Below, in pieces: positions 8,812-19,893 of a DNA stretch of 64,000 nt. The notes beneath the pieces are model-generated. The model worked only from the letters and a program-made list of their open reading frames with translations. It was not told where the DNA came from and searched no databases. The translations under genes and the position numbers were made by a program. Each line of letters starts with the position of its first letter. The first letter of the stretch is position 1. Source of the DNA: Saezia sanguinis (lineage in GTDB: Bacteria; Pseudomonadota; Gammaproteobacteria; Burkholderiales; Burkholderiaceae_C); the NCBI RefSeq assembly GCF_003991585.1, contig NZ_PQSP01000001.1, forward strand, positions 558,001 through 622,000, written 5' to 3'.

Positions 8812-9570
8812 TCAGGGTTTGGTGTGATGCCCGGTGCGAAAAAGCATCTTTTCCTTTGGCGCATCTTTGTTGTACAGCTTCCATGTGAAGCCCAGTACAT
8901 TGTCCCCATACGAAATGGCTTTACGCGGCAAAGCCAGCAGATCAAAAGCCGGTGTAGCAGCCCCTCGGTCACAGGTCATCCCGGTCAGGTAGCCGGCACG
9001 TTCAGCCGCCAGCATGGTCGTCAGGTTATATGAGCCATAGGGGTAACAGACATGTTCAACCTCCTGCCCCAGTTCCTGTTGCAGGCGCTCTTTGCTCACA
9101 GCCAGCTCATGAAACTGTTCCTGCTCAGAAAGTTGCGCCAGATGCACGTGCGAATTGGCGTGGCTGCCAATTGCCACACCCCGCCTGGCGATTTCACGCA
9201 ACTGCGCATAATCCATCAGCGGTGGCGTCGGGTGGTTTTCCGCCGCCAGCCACTGGGCCTCTCCTCCCACCATGCCCGCAATCACGTACACAATGGCCGG
9301 ATAGCCGAATTCTTCCAGAATAGGCAATGCATTGTCATAGAAATTGGCGCACCCGTCGTCAAACGTCAATACGGCTGCACGTTTAGGTATCGGTATCTGC
9401 CCGTTCAATGCCTGCATCATCTCGTGCATGGAAAGCACTTTGATGCCCAGCGTTCGCAGCACTTTCATCTGTGCACGAAACCTGTCCACATCGCAATAAC
9501 TGGCACGGTGTGTTTTCATCGGCGCAAACTTACCGACCTGGTGGTACATGAAAACTGAAATACCACTCAT
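8812..9570 (-). CDS. Polysaccharide deacetylase (NodB/CE4 family)
   Basis: 252-residue carbohydrate esterase that should remove N- or O-acetyl groups from a glycan. The start at 9570 (MSGISVFMYHQ) overlaps the stop of the upstream glycosyltransferase as ATGA, indicating translational coupling. NodB motif 1 is TFDDG (69-73, with the catalytic base and metal Asp) and motif 2 is HANSH (137-141, metal His pair). YPYGSYN is motif 3. No signal peptide is visible, so it may act on a lipid-linked or intracellular intermediate. With the glycosyltransferase it forms a small surface-glycan operon. Confidence 0.88.
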   Translation of the reverse strand: MSGISVFMYHQVGKFAPMKTHRASYCDVDRFRAQMKVLRTLGIKVLSMHEMMQALNGQIPIPKRAAVLTFDDGCANFYDNALPILEEFGYPAIVYVIAGMVGGEAQWLAAENHPTPPLMDYAQLREIARRGVAIGSHANSHVHLAQLSEQEQFHELAVSKERLQQELGQEVEHVCYPYGSYNLTTMLAAERAGYLTGMTCDRGAATPAFDLLALPRKAISYGDNVLGFTWKLYNKDAPKEKMLFRTGHHTKP

Positions 9571-10673
9571 GCTGCGCTCCGCCCCTGGTGTGCGGCAATC
9601 GCCTGCCTGTACACAGCAACTGTTTTCCCACACATGGCTTCAATGGTAAATTCACGCTCATAATAGGCACGCGCCGCTTTGCCATAGGCCATGCGTTTGT
9701 GCGGATCACTCATCTGCTCAATGCCATCAGCCAAGGCGTGCACATCTTCACTGGGCACCAGAATACCGGTTTCGCCATCCAGAACCACTTCAGGAATGCC
9801 CCCCACACGGCAAGCCACAGCAGGCCGGGCCGAAGCAGCGGCTTCAATCAGGCTCAAACTCAACGCCTCGCGCCGCGAAGGTGCCAGCAACACGTCAAAC
9901 CCGTTCATCAGGTAGGCAATGTCATTGCGCAGCCCTAAGAACTTCACCATCCCCTCAACACCGCATTCAGAAGCCAGCCGCCCCATATACTCTGCCCAGC
10001 CGGTATCATCGGCCCCCACAATCGACAGTTCCATCGGCAACTGACACCGGTCCCTCAAAATAGCCATGGCCCGTATGGCCAGGTCATGGCCTTTGACATG
10101 CTCCACCCGTGAAACCATGCCCATCCGCAGCGGCCTCTCTGGAGTAATGGCTTCATCAGCAGGCCAGATCACTTCAGGTACATCGGTCACCCCCAGGTGC
10201 ACCATATGAACCTGCTGCTCTGACAAACCCTGTGCCAGCAGAAAATCCTTGACCGCCTGCGCCACAGCAATCACATGAACACGGCTTTTAAACCATTTGC
10301 TGGAGGTGGTTGAGTGTGCTGTTGCTACTGCCGGCAGTTTCAGCCACCAGGCAGCCCAGTCGGCATAACGGCCACCACGCTGCGAATGCCCGTGCATGAC
10401 AGAGGCCCTGAACTGCTTGGCAAACCGCACAACGCGCCATAAAGAAACAGGATCATACATGCCATTGAGCGGTGCATGACAGCACGGATAACCTGCCGCC
10501 TGCATCTGCTCTCCCAGCCAGCCGTCCATCGGCCCGGCATAAGCAACCGCATGGCCATGCTCAGCCAATGCTTTGGACAGCGCAACGACGTGGCGCTCCA
10601 TCCCGCCCAGTTGATGGCTGTGCGCGGTCATGACAATGCGCAGTGGTGATTCCGATGGCTGCTGATTTGACAT
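9567..10673 (-). CDS. Glycosyltransferase, GT4-like (GT-B fold)
   Basis: 368-residue GT-B glycosyltransferase. The N-terminal donor/acceptor half begins RIVMTAHSHQLGGMERHVV, with the glycine loop LGGMERH seen in GT4 enzymes. The C-terminal Glycos_transf_1 domain has MVSRVEHVKGHDLAI, LGLRNDI and the EX7E-type nucleotide-sugar site in SRREALSLSLIEAAASARP. It sits first in a two-gene unit with the deacetylase, and a capsule-type gene lies beyond tex. Likely cytoplasmic and involved in lipopolysaccharide or exopolysaccharide synthesis; sugar specificity cannot be read. Confidence 0.87.
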   Translation of the reverse strand: MSNQQPSESPLRIVMTAHSHQLGGMERHVVALSKALAEHGHAVAYAGPMDGWLGEQMQAAGYPCCHAPLNGMYDPVSLWRVVRFAKQFRASVMHGHSQRGGRYADWAAWWLKLPAVATAHSTTSSKWFKSRVHVIAVAQAVKDFLLAQGLSEQQVHMVHLGVTDVPEVIWPADEAITPERPLRMGMVSRVEHVKGHDLAIRAMAILRDRCQLPMELSIVGADDTGWAEYMGRLASECGVEGMVKFLGLRNDIAYLMNGFDVLLAPSRREALSLSLIEAAASARPAVACRVGGIPEVVLDGETGILVPSEDVHALADGIEQMSDPHKRMAYGKAARAYYEREFTIEAMCGKTVAVYRQAIAAHQGRSAA

Positions 10674-10706
10674 TTCTTTGTTCAGTGAACCTCTTGTCTG
10701 TACATT

Positions 10707-13055
10707 TTACCGTTTACCCTGCTGCAATTTGGCAAATGCAGCCGCCATAGCCGATTGCGGCGCACCGGACTGCTGAGAAGCTCTTCCTTTCGCTGCATTG
10801 GCCTGCCCGTTCGGGTGGTGCCCGCTACGTGCGGCTGTCCCCTGCGGTCTTTTTTGCGCCGGCTCACTCAGCTTCATCGTCAGGCTGATGCGTTTACGCG
10901 CCATATCCACTTCCAGCACCTTGACCCTGACCACATCACCGGTTTTTACCACTTCACGCGCATCCTGCACAAACCGCTCTGAAAGCTGGCTCACATGTAC
11001 CAGACCATCCTGGTGTACACCCAGATCAACAAAGGCACCAAATGCGGCCACATTGCTGACCGTACCCTCCAGAACCATGCCTTCTTTCAGGTCGGTAATA
11101 TCCTCTACGCCTTCGCTGTAGCGTGCTACCTTGAAATCGGGGCGCGGATCGCGGCCGGGTTTTTCCAGTTCACCCAGAATGTCCTTGACCGTAATCACGC
11201 CAAAATGCTCATCGGCAAACAACTCGGGCTTGAGTGTTTTTAACACGTCTGAACGCCCCATGACCTCGGTAATCGGCTGATTCAGGCTGGAAAGAATCTT
11301 TTCCACCACCGGGTAGGTTTCCGGGTGTACACCAGAAAAGTCCAGCGGATTATCGCCTCCCCTGATGCGCAGAAAACCAGCAGCCTGTTCAAATGTTTTG
11401 GCCCCCAGACCGGATACCTTCATCAACTGCTTGCGGTTCTGAAAAGCGCCGTGCTCATCGCGCCATGCCACAATCTTGCCTGCTACCGTGCCAGAAAGCC
11501 CAGAAACACGTGCCAGCAATGGCGCTGACGCCGTATTCAAATCCACCCCGACCCGGTTCACGCAGTCTTCCACCACAGCGTCCAGACTGCGCGCCATTTC
11601 GGTCTGGTTCACATCGTGCTGATATTGCCCCACGCCAATGCTTTTGGGCTCAATTTTGACCAGTTCCGCCAACGGGTCCTGCAAGCGCCGCGCGATACTG
11701 ACGGCACCGCGCAGGCTGACATCAAGTTCAGGCAGCTCTTTGCTGGCATATTCACTGGCCGAATAGACCGAAGCCCCGGCCTCGCTGACCACTACCTTAT
11801 CAATCTGTGCCTGCGGGGCCATCTGCTTCAGGCGCTTAATCAGGTCGGCAGCCAGCTTGTCCGTTTCACGGCTGGCGGTACCGTTGCCAATGGCAATCAG
11901 GTTCACACCATGCGCCGCGCACAACCGTGCCAGCGTATGCAGCGAACCCTCCCAGTCGCGCTTGGGCTCATGCGGGTAAACCGTTGCCGTTTCCAGCACC
12001 TTGCCGGTATCGCTGACCACCGCCACCTTGACCCCGGTGCGAATCCCCGGGTCCAGCCCCATCACCACACGCCTGCCCGCAGGTGCAGCCAGCAGCAAAT
12101 CACGCAGGTTTTCGGCAAATACCCTGATGGCCACCTTTTCAGCCTCTTCGCGCAGGCGGGCAAACAGATCGCGCTCCAGGCTTAACGACAGCTTGACCTT
12201 CCAGGCCCAGGTAACACACTTGCGCAGCAGGTCATCGGCAGCCCGCTCCTGATGGCTCCAGCCCAACACACGCGCAATATGACCTTCAGCCATGGACAAC
12301 TGCCCCGGCTGCGGCTCTTCTGGTTGCACCAGTTTGGCGTCCAGAATATCCAACGAACGACCCCGGAAAACTGCCAGCGCCCGGTGTGAAGGTACTTTAT
12401 GGATTGGCTCTTCATAATCAAAATAATCGCGGAATTTCGCCGTTTCCGGATCATTTTCATTTTTGCCGCTCAGCAACAGGCTTTTCAGCAGGCCGTTATC
12501 CCACAGCCATTCACGCAGTTGCCCCACCAGCGCTGCATCTTCAGACCAGCGCTCGGCCAGAATATCACGCACACCGTCCAGCACTGCCTGGGCATCAGCA
12601 AAACCGGCATCTGCATTGATGAAGCCGGCAGCTTCCTCCTGCGGATTCAAAGCCGGGTTTTGCCAGAGCTTATCCGCCAAAGGCTCAATCCCCGCTTCAC
12701 GGGCAATCATCGCTTTGGTACGGCGCTTGGGTTTATAGGGCAGATACAGGTCTTCTAGTTCCTGCTTGGTCGGCGCGGCTTCAATCGCTGCACGCAGTTC
12801 CCCGGTCAGCTTACCCTGCTCTTCAATGCTCTTGAGCACAGCGGCACGCCGCTCCTCCAGTTCACGCAGGTAGCCTAAGCGGCTTTCCAGATCACGCAGC
12901 TGCGTATCGTCCAGCCCGTCTGTTGCCTCTTTACGGTAACGGGCAATAAAAGGTACTGTTGCGCCTCCATCAAGCAGCCCTACGGCTGCCACCACCTGAG
13001 CCTGACGCACCTTCAGTTCAGCGGCAAGCTGTGTCAAAATTTTCTGATCAATCAT
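10707..13055 (-). CDS. tex: Tex, S1-domain RNA-binding transcription accessory protein
   Basis: 782-residue cytosolic protein of the Tex/Spt6 family that binds nucleic acids and affects transcription. Domains in order: N-terminal helical Tex_N ([17 protein letters not shown]), a YqgF-like RNase H fold ([16 protein letters not shown] near 330), helix-hairpin-helix repeats ([20 protein letters not shown]), and an S1 domain near 640-710 ([20 protein letters not shown]). The basic Gln/Ala-rich tail is typical. Transcribed alone; about 250 bases separate it from the capsule-type gene upstream. Confidence 0.95.
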   Translation of the reverse strand: MIDQKILTQLAAELKVRQAQVVAAVGLLDGGATVPFIARYRKEATDGLDDTQLRDLESRLGYLRELEERRAAVLKSIEEQGKLTGELRAAIEAAPTKQELEDLYLPYKPKRRTKAMIAREAGIEPLADKLWQNPALNPQEEAAGFINADAGFADAQAVLDGVRDILAERWSEDAALVGQLREWLWDNGLLKSLLLSGKNENDPETAKFRDYFDYEEPIHKVPSHRALAVFRGRSLDILDAKLVQPEEPQPGQLSMAEGHIARVLGWSHQERAADDLLRKCVTWAWKVKLSLSLERDLFARLREEAEKVAIRVFAENLRDLLLAAPAGRRVVMGLDPGIRTGVKVAVVSDTGKVLETATVYPHEPKRDWEGSLHTLARLCAAHGVNLIAIGNGTASRETDKLAADLIKRLKQMAPQAQIDKVVVSEAGASVYSASEYASKELPELDVSLRGAVSIARRLQDPLAELVKIEPKSIGVGQYQHDVNQTEMARSLDAVVEDCVNRVGVDLNTASAPLLARVSGLSGTVAGKIVAWRDEHGAFQNRKQLMKVSGLGAKTFEQAAGFLRIRGGDNPLDFSGVHPETYPVVEKILSSLNQPITEVMGRSDVLKTLKPELFADEHFGVITVKDILGELEKPGRDPRPDFKVARYSEGVEDITDLKEGMVLEGTVSNVAAFGAFVDLGVHQDGLVHVSQLSERFVQDAREVVKTGDVVRVKVLEVDMARKRISLTMKLSEPAQKRPQGTAARSGHHPNGQANAAKGRASQQSGAPQSAMAAAFAKLQQGKR

Positions 13056-13301
13056 GTAATCCGTTACAAATAGAATACCCTGTCACAACGGACAGAAAAG
13101 GGCTATTCTACCTGCCCAGACGCAAGAATGCACATCCTCTTGAACACCGGCCCAATGAAAAGGCACGCATTTTCACAATAGACTTTATTTGACCACGTAT
13201 GCATACAGCAAAGCTCAAATTCTTTTAAGTTCTACAGCTTAACACGGCACATTGGATATCAGCCAACACCATCACATGTAATTAATCAATGGAATGAGTC
13301 T

Positions 13302-14537
13302 TCAGCTCTTAAAGCCTTCATTTTTTAAAAGCCAAAAATTTTTAAATCCAAATATCCGACGGAATTGGCGCTGGCTATGATGATTGGGCGGCAACGCCAG
13401 TTGCTGACGCAGTGTTTCGTTTTCAAAATCCAGCAACCGCAGTTGCTGCTCCAACCGCTTAATCTTTTTAACGGACTCTTCACATATATCGGCTGAACGC
13501 AACACATATTGCATTTTTTGCGGCTGCCCGCTGGACACCCGTTCAAACTGAAAATGCCCTAAACACCACTCAATTTTGCGTGAAATGGCCTCAATATCAT
13601 CATAGCGGATCCAGTAGCGGGTCAACAAATAAGCAATGACCTGCTGCTGATAAAGAGTCTGACCAGGCTGGTCAAATGCAAACGCGGCTTCAAGACCGTC
13701 CAAGGAATTCACCTGAATGCACGCCTGCTGCCATTCATTCTGCCCCATCGCATACACAGGTTTTCCTGCAATCAGGGCCTCCAGCCCCACGCCAGAATTG
13801 AATACCAAAACAGATTGACACTTTTGAATCAGATGCTGCACATTCGCATCGATTATTTTGACGTAAGGGTTATCAAAAAATATGGTTTGCAGTTGATTTA
13901 TCTTCGTTTCCAGATTCTTCGTGCGGGGATGAACCTTGAGCACAAGGTGCGTTTTACACTTTTGCGCATAAAAGGCGGCTTTTTTAATGCTTTCAAGCAA
14001 ATCAAAGCGGTAAAACTGGGTCACCGAATCATCAACCAGTTGTAACGGGAAAAAAACAAAGCGGGCCGGCAACTCTGCCTGATGAGCAGGCTGCTCATAT
14101 TTTGAAATCTGGCAACCGAAAATTTGCTGCTGAAACCGGGCAATTGACGCCTGTGCAACATCCGGTGTAATGGCCCTGATAGCCTCTTCATACTTTTCGG
14201 GATGCTGCGCAATATCTGCTGCTCCGGAATAGCCGCAGGGGTCAATCGCAAAAAGCGAAACCACCGGCGCCTCTTTCACACTCCAGACATTGGGGTTGTC
14301 TTTTTGAATGGCATGGTGCGCAAAAACAATTTCCCCCGGCTCAGGAAATCTGGGGCAACTGTACGAATCCGCATTAACCTTAAAAAACTCAATCGGCACC
14401 GCTGACTTGCATGTCAGAACACTGACAAAATTGAAAAAAAACGCATAAAACGGCGAATTGTCTTTTTGTTGTTGCGCTGAATAAAGGTATGCAGGGAATT
14501 CAAGCCTGATTTTTGAAATTTTGGAACTTTTCATCAC
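13302..14537 (-). CDS. Capsule polysaccharide biosynthesis-like protein
   Basis: 411-residue protein resembling the Capsule_synth (KpsC/KpsS-type Kdo transferase) fold. Supporting segments are HLVLKVHPRTKN (about 200) and SVLVFNSGVGLEALIAGKPV (about 245), which match the nucleotide-sugar-binding half of that family. FFPLQLVDDSVTQ is also family-like. Residues 350-385 form a predicted coiled coil (IKRLEQQLRLLDFENETLRQ). Local base composition is more AT-rich than neighbours, as usual for surface-glycan genes. It is isolated, with no ABC exporter, so the product is uncertain. Confidence 0.6.
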   Translation of the reverse strand: MMKSSKISKIRLEFPAYLYSAQQQKDNSPFYAFFFNFVSVLTCKSAVPIEFFKVNADSYSCPRFPEPGEIVFAHHAIQKDNPNVWSVKEAPVVSLFAIDPCGYSGAADIAQHPEKYEEAIRAITPDVAQASIARFQQQIFGCQISKYEQPAHQAELPARFVFFPLQLVDDSVTQFYRFDLLESIKKAAFYAQKCKTHLVLKVHPRTKNLETKINQLQTIFFDNPYVKIIDANVQHLIQKCQSVLVFNSGVGLEALIAGKPVYAMGQNEWQQACIQVNSLDGLEAAFAFDQPGQTLYQQQVIAYLLTRYWIRYDDIEAISRKIEWCLGHFQFERVSSGQPQKMQYVLRSADICEESVKKIKRLEQQLRLLDFENETLRQQLALPPNHHSQRQFRRIFGFKNFWLLKNEGFKS

Positions 14538-14957
14538 AACTTATATGCCCAATTGAGTTGGTGGATTGGCTGTCTCATAATTCTTAATTCTTGAATGTGC
14601 TTATAACGAATGGCAAAACAACGCTCAGCACACTGGGCAGATTTTGAGCCTTCACATATATTCAATTTGTGTTTTTTGTGTAAAGTTTTGTAAAGCTGCG
14701 AGACACTCAAAGTTCACTTACAAAGGCATAAAGCCAGGGTTTACAGCATCAGCAAAAAACCTCCCTGGCCCGGAAATACGCGCGAGTGCACCTTGGCAAA
14801 ACACATTGCAGATTTCAAGCCTTGCAGGCAGGCTTGAAACAGAATGAAGCATTTTTATTGTCAAATTTATATTGATAAATAACTTTAACTATTTAATATA
14901 GTCAAATGATAAATAATAATATTTTTATTTCAACAAATTCAAGCAAGCATTTTCATT
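14538..14957. other. AT-rich intergenic region, no gene seen
   Basis: About 420 bases between the capsule-type gene and ispF. The part near ispF (14860-14950) is very AT-rich. One short frame (14644-14847) lacks a ribosome site and a recognisable product. No clear terminator was found. Confidence 0.5.
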
Positions 14958-15437
14958 TCATTTGGATAACAGGCAAACAGCACGCGCCTCCATACTCAAC
15001 CCCTCGCCAACAGGCCCCAGCTTTTCAGCTGTTTTGGCTTTGACATTCACCTGTGTCTTATCGCACTCAAGTATTTGCGCAAGCCGTGTACGAATCAGCG
15101 GCATATATCCCGCCAGCTTAGGGGCCTGGGTCACGATGGTTGAATCCACATTCACCAGACGCCATCCCTCCTCCCTGACTTTTTTCAGCGCTTCGTGCAA
15201 CAGCAGCGCAGAGTCGGCACCCTGATATTGCGGATCAGTATCTGAAAAATGGCGCCCGATATCCCCCAATCCAGCCGCCCCCAGCAATGCATCGGTAACG
15301 GCATGCAGCAACACATCGGCATCTGAATGGCCCAGCAGCCCTTTATCGTACTCGATGCGTACCCCACCCAGTATCAACGGGCGCCCCTCCACCAGGCGGT
15401 GCGTATCCCAGCCTTCCCCTACACGAAGATTCACCAT
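14958..15437 (-). CDS. ispF: 2-C-methyl-D-erythritol 2,4-cyclodiphosphate synthase
   Basis: 159-residue trimeric enzyme of the MEP isoprenoid pathway, converting CDP-ME 2-phosphate to MEcPP. Metal ligands D11, H13 (GWDTHRL) and H45 (HSDADVLLHA) are present, as is the C-terminal VNVKAKTAEKLGPVGEG motif. It lies 21 bases downstream of ispD on the same strand, the usual ispDF pair, so the two are probably cotranscribed. Confidence 0.97.
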   Translation of the reverse strand: MVNLRVGEGWDTHRLVEGRPLILGGVRIEYDKGLLGHSDADVLLHAVTDALLGAAGLGDIGRHFSDTDPQYQGADSALLLHEALKKVREEGWRLVNVDSTIVTQAPKLAGYMPLIRTRLAQILECDKTQVNVKAKTAEKLGPVGEGLSMEARAVCLLSK

Positions 15438-15458
15438 GCTTTATTCCCTTTACCCTTT

Positions 15459-16190
15459 TTATGCCCCTGTATGCAGGCCAGACTTTTTGAAGCGGCGCAT
15501 ATGAAAAATGGCTTCAGCGCGTTCAAAATCCTGCGGATAAGTCAGTTTAAAGTTATCCGCACTGCACGCAACCAACCTGGGCTTGAACCCCAGCGCTTCT
15601 ACCGCGCTGGCTTCATCGGTCACCTCCAGCCCCCTGGCCTCAGCGTCATCCAGCGCCCGCTCCAAAAGGCCTATTCTGAACATCTGCGGCGTTTGGGCCA
15701 GCCATTTATCCTGCCGGCTCACGGTCGCCACGCTGTGGCCATCATGACCTTGTTTCAATGTATCCGGTACCGGCTGGGCCAGAAGGCCACCCACATCGTC
15801 ATCTTTACAGGCATCAATCAACATTTGCACCCATTCGGGCAATATCAGGCAACGTGCGGCATCGTGCACCAGAACCCAGTCCTGATCTGCCGCACCATGT
15901 GCCCGTAATGCGCTCAGGCCGGCCCGGACACTTTCAGCCCTGGTTTTTCCACCGGTAGGGGTCACAATTCCCTGAAAACCTGCCGGCGCATAACTGCCAA
16001 ACAACTGATCAGCAGGTGCAATCACAACTGAAATCGCCTCTACGCCTTGCACCTGCATCAGTGCCTGCAACGTGTGCGCAATCAGCGGCTGCCCTGCCAC
16101 CGGCATATATTGCTTGGGTAGCTGGGCACCAGAGCGTGAACCCGATCCGGCACAGGGCATCACAATCCATATTTTACTTGAAGTATTCAC
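15459..16190 (-). CDS. ispD: 2-C-methyl-D-erythritol 4-phosphate cytidylyltransferase
   Basis: 243-residue enzyme attaching CMP to MEP in isoprenoid synthesis. The cytidylyltransferase signature PCAGSGSRSGAQLPKQY begins at about residue 12, VLVHDAARCLI carries the metal-binding Asp, and TDEASAVEALG lies in the C-terminal part. Heads the ispD-ispF pair; the divergent neighbour is mfd, about 220 bases away. Confidence 0.96.
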   Translation of the reverse strand: MNTSSKIWIVMPCAGSGSRSGAQLPKQYMPVAGQPLIAHTLQALMQVQGVEAISVVIAPADQLFGSYAPAGFQGIVTPTGGKTRAESVRAGLSALRAHGAADQDWVLVHDAARCLILPEWVQMLIDACKDDDVGGLLAQPVPDTLKQGHDGHSVATVSRQDKWLAQTPQMFRIGLLERALDDAEARGLEVTDEASAVEALGFKPRLVACSADNFKLTYPQDFERAEAIFHMRRFKKSGLHTGA

Positions 16191-16409
16191 TATATTTATA
16201 TGATTTTAAATATATTTACAAATTTTTATAAACAAACTAACCAGGCCATTGGCATGTTCAACACATCACACAGATCCGGTTTAAAATGCATATGATTCTT
16301 TGTTGAAAATCCCTGTTGTCAAAATACCCAGCAAGGACTTTGACATGCTGAGCACCCCCCGGTCAAACCGACACGGGGGTATACGCGCTATTGTAAAGAC
16401 AAAACTTTC

Positions 16410-19400
16410 ATGCAGTTACCCAACCTTACACCAGGACACCGTTTCACTCTGCCGCAACCTCCTGCAAGCAGCGATTCGGCACTGCTTGCCACATTGGCAT
16501 TGCAGCAAAAGCAGTATCAGCAACGGCTGGCAATCGTCACGGCCGACCCCATCAATACTCAGCGGATTGCCGATGAACTGATTTTTTTTGCACCGGAACT
16601 GCATGTGAGCATTTTCCCCGACTGGGAAACACTGCCTTATGATAATTTTTCACCACATCAGGAGCTGATTTCCGAACGCCTGTCCACTCTGTGGCAAATC
16701 AGCCAGAGCCAGGCCGATGTTGTACTGATTCCTGCCACAACGGCACTTTACCGTCTGGCTCCCCCATCATTCCTTGCTGCATATACCTTTTCTTTCGAAA
16801 AAGGACAAAAACTCGATGAAGCCAAACTCAAAGCCCAATTAACGCTGGCCGGTTACGAACACGTCAGCCAGGTGGTCTCACCCGGTGAATACACGGTGCG
16901 CGGCGGGCTGATTGACCTCTTTCCCATGGGGGCGACCGTCCCCTACCGGGTTGACCTGTTTGATGACGAGGTCGACTCCATCCGAACCTTTGACCCCGAC
17001 ACTCAGCGCAGCCTGGACATGGTGCCAGCCGTCAGACTGCTGCCTGGACGTGAATTTCCGATGGATGAGCCTGCGCGGCTGCATTTTCGTTCGCGCTGGC
17101 GTGAAAAGATGGAAGGCGATCCGACCAAAAGCCGTATTTATAAAGACATGGGCGAAGGCATTGCCAGTGCCGGTATTGAATACTACCTCCCGTTGTTCTT
17201 TGACCAAACAGCAACGGTATTTGACTACCTGGGCACGCAGACCACACTGGCCCTGCAAGGCGATCTGGAAAGTGCATTCATCCGCTTCTGGCAGGATACA
17301 CGCGAGCGTTACCATCTGCTGCAGGGCGACCGTGACCGACCCGTTTTGCCGCCCGAAGAACTGTTCCTGAAATCAGAGCAGTTCTACCAGCTTGCCAACC
17401 AGCACCGACAACTGGCCTTAAGGCCAGCAGAAAAAAGCGCGGCAGAACCGACCGAACATGCATCATGGGTACAGGCCTTGCCCAATTTGAGTGCGCAGCG
17501 TGGCGCGGAAAAACCGCTCAAGCCACTGATACAGCATATAGAAGCCTCCCGGCAACGCTGCCTGATTGTGACCGAATCAGCCGGACGGCGTGAAAGCCTG
17601 CTGGAAATGCTCTATGACCATCGCCTGGCCCCAGTCAACGTGGAAAGCCTGAGCGAGTTTGAAAGCCGCCCGGACCAGGTCGGCATTGTGATTGCCCCAC
17701 TGGCGCAAGGATTCTCATGGCTGGAAACCGGCATTGACCTGATCACCGAAAACGAAATTTTCAGCAGCAGCGGTGGTGTGGGTGTGCGCCGCCGCAGGCA
17801 TAAAGGCCAGAGCAGCAACGTTGACAACATGGTGCGCGACCTGGCGGAACTGCAGCCGGGCGACCCGGTAGTACATGCCGCACACGGCATCGGGCGGTAT
17901 CAGGGCCTGATCACCATGGACATGGGCGACGGCCCGGCCGAGTTCCTGCACCTGACCTATGCCGACAATGCCACCTTGTACGTTCCAGTCGCACAGTTGC
18001 ACCTGATTGGCCGCTACAGCGGCGTCAGCCCGGAACAGGCGCCGCTGCACCGGCTGGGCTCCAACCAGTGGGAGAAAGCCAAACGCAAAGCCGCTGAGCA
18101 GGTGCGCGACACTGCCGCTGAACTGCTGGCGCTTTATGCACAGCGCAGCACCCGGGAAGGCTTTGCCTTCCGTTTTTCTCCCGCAGACTATGAAGCCTTT
18201 GCAGCCAGCTTTGGCTTTGAGGAAACCCCCGACCAGCACGACGCCATTCACGCCATCATACAGGATATGGTCAGCCCGCAGCCGATGGACCGGCTCGTGT
18301 GTGGTGATGTGGGTTTTGGTAAAACAGAAGTCGCATTGCGCGCAGCATTTCTTGCCGTCAGCAATAACAAGCAGGTTGCCTTTCTGGCGCCGACCACCCT
18401 GCTGGCAGAACAGCATTTCCAGACGCTGAGCGACCGTTTTGCCGACTGGCCGGTCAAAGTCACCCAGCTCTCGCGCTTTCGCACCGGCAAGGAAACCAGC
18501 GCCGCACTCAAAGGCCTGGCCGAAGGCAGCATCGATATTGTGGTGGGCACGCACAAACTACTGTCTCCCGATGTGCAGTTCAGCAACCTGGGGCTGCTGA
18601 TTATTGACGAAGAGCACCGTTTTGGCGTTCGGCAAAAAGAAAAAATGAAAGCCATGCGGGCAGAAGTTGATGTGCTGACACTAACGGCCACCCCCATCCC
18701 ACGCACACTGGGCATGGCGCTGGAAGGCATACGCGACTTGAGTGTGATTGCCACCGCACCACAACGGCGCCTTTCCATTAAAACCTTTGTACGCACCGAA
18801 GGCCCCGGCATCATTCGTGAAGCGTTGCTGCGCGAGCTCAAGCGCGGCGGGCAAGCCTACTTTTTGCACAACGACGTTCAAAGCATTGAAGGCCGCAAAA
18901 ACATGCTGGAGCGGCTGGTGCCCGAAGCACGCATTGCCATTGCCCACGGACAAATGCACGAACGTGAGCTCGAGCGTGTAATGCGCGACTTTGTGGCGCA
19001 GCGCTACAACGTGCTGCTGTGCTCCACCATCATTGAAACCGGCATTGACGTGCCCACGGCCAATACCATTGTCATCAGCCGGGCTGACCGTTTTGGCCTG
19101 GCGCAACTGCACCAGTTGCGCGGGCGTGTCGGACGCTCTTACCACCAGGCCTATGCCTACCTGATGGTCAACGAGATGGAATCCCTCACCCGCCAGGCGC
19201 ACCAGCGGCTGGAAGCCATTCAGCAGATGGAAGACCTGGGATCGGGATTTTACCTGGCCATGCACGACCTTGAAATACGCGGTGCTGGCGAAATACTCGG
19301 TGAGCACCAGAGCGGCAACATGACCGAAGTCGGTTTCCAGATGTATAACGACATGCTGGCCGAAGCAGTACGGGCGCTTAAAGCCGGTGAAGAACCAGAC

Positions 19401-19889
19401 CTGCTCTCGCCCTTATCCGTGACCACGGAAATCAACCTGCACACCCCCGCACTGCTGCCTGACGAATATTGCAGCGATGTGCATGCACGGCTTTCCATTT
19501 ATAAACGCCTGTCCAATGCCGGTACGTTTGACCAGGTCGACGCCATCATGGAAGAAATTGCCGACCGTTTCGGCAAACTGCCGCCACCAGTTTATGCACT
19601 AATCGATACGCACCGCCTGCGCATCCTCAGCAAAGCCTACGGCATCACCCGCATAGACGCCGGGGCAGAAACCATCTCCATTCAGTTCAGACCCAATCCA
19701 CCGATTGACGCGGCCAGAATCATTCATCTGATCCAAAACAACCGGCGCATCAAACTGGCCGGACAGGACAAACTGCGCATCACCCAGAAAACCGAAGACG
19801 CACACGAACGGATGCAAGTCGTGCGCGATCTGCTCAAGAAACTAGGCCCCCCCCACTTCGCAGCCCAAACCTCTTTAACAGAAACATAA
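16410..19889 (+). CDS. mfd: Transcription-repair coupling factor Mfd
   Basis: 1159-residue ATP-driven translocase that removes RNA polymerase stalled at lesions and recruits UvrA. Domains in order: UvrB-like N-terminal module (EYTVRGGLIDLFPMGA), RNA polymerase-interacting CarD-like domain (QPGDPVVHAAHGIGRYQGL), RecG-like helicase with Walker A GDVGFGKTEVALRA near 630 and DEEH box (LLIIDEEHRFGVRQKEK), motif VI region QLRGRVGRS, and the C-terminal TRCF domain. Length is normal for the family. A 4-base gap to the following gene suggests cotranscription. Confidence 0.97.
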   Translation: MQLPNLTPGHRFTLPQPPASSDSALLATLALQQKQYQQRLAIVTADPINTQRIADELIFFAPELHVSIFPDWETLPYDNFSPHQELISERLSTLWQISQSQADVVLIPATTALYRLAPPSFLAAYTFSFEKGQKLDEAKLKAQLTLAGYEHVSQVVSPGEYTVRGGLIDLFPMGATVPYRVDLFDDEVDSIRTFDPDTQRSLDMVPAVRLLPGREFPMDEPARLHFRSRWREKMEGDPTKSRIYKDMGEGIASAGIEYYLPLFFDQTATVFDYLGTQTTLALQGDLESAFIRFWQDTRERYHLLQGDRDRPVLPPEELFLKSEQFYQLANQHRQLALRPAEKSAAEPTEHASWVQALPNLSAQRGAEKPLKPLIQHIEASRQRCLIVTESAGRRESLLEMLYDHRLAPVNVESLSEFESRPDQVGIVIAPLAQGFSWLETGIDLITENEIFSSSGGVGVRRRRHKGQSSNVDNMVRDLAELQPGDPVVHAAHGIGRYQGLITMDMGDGPAEFLHLTYADNATLYVPVAQLHLIGRYSGVSPEQAPLHRLGSNQWEKAKRKAAEQVRDTAAELLALYAQRSTREGFAFRFSPADYEAFAASFGFEETPDQHDAIHAIIQDMVSPQPMDRLVCGDVGFGKTEVALRAAFLAVSNNKQVAFLAPTTLLAEQHFQTLSDRFADWPVKVTQLSRFRTGKETSAALKGLAEGSIDIVVGTHKLLSPDVQFSNLGLLIIDEEHRFGVRQKEKMKAMRAEVDVLTLTATPIPRTLGMALEGIRDLSVIATAPQRRLSIKTFVRTEGPGIIREALLRELKRGGQAYFLHNDVQSIEGRKNMLERLVPEARIAIAHGQMHERELERVMRDFVAQRYNVLLCSTIIETGIDVPTANTIVISRADRFGLAQLHQLRGRVGRSYHQAYAYLMVNEMESLTRQAHQRLEAIQQMEDLGSGFYLAMHDLEIRGAGEILGEHQSGNMTEVGFQMYNDMLAEAVRALKAGEEPDLLSPLSVTTEINLHTPALLPDEYCSDVHARLSIYKRLSNAGTFDQVDAIMEEIADRFGKLPPPVYALIDTHRLRILSKAYGITRIDAGAETISIQFRPNPPIDAARIIHLIQNNRRIKLAGQDKLRITQKTEDAHERMQVVRDLLKKLGPPHFAAQTSLTET

Positions 19890-19893
19890 GGAT

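Noticed and set aside
14644..14847. 67-codon ORF between the capsule-type gene and ispF
   Set aside because: TTG start, no ribosome site and no recognisable domain.
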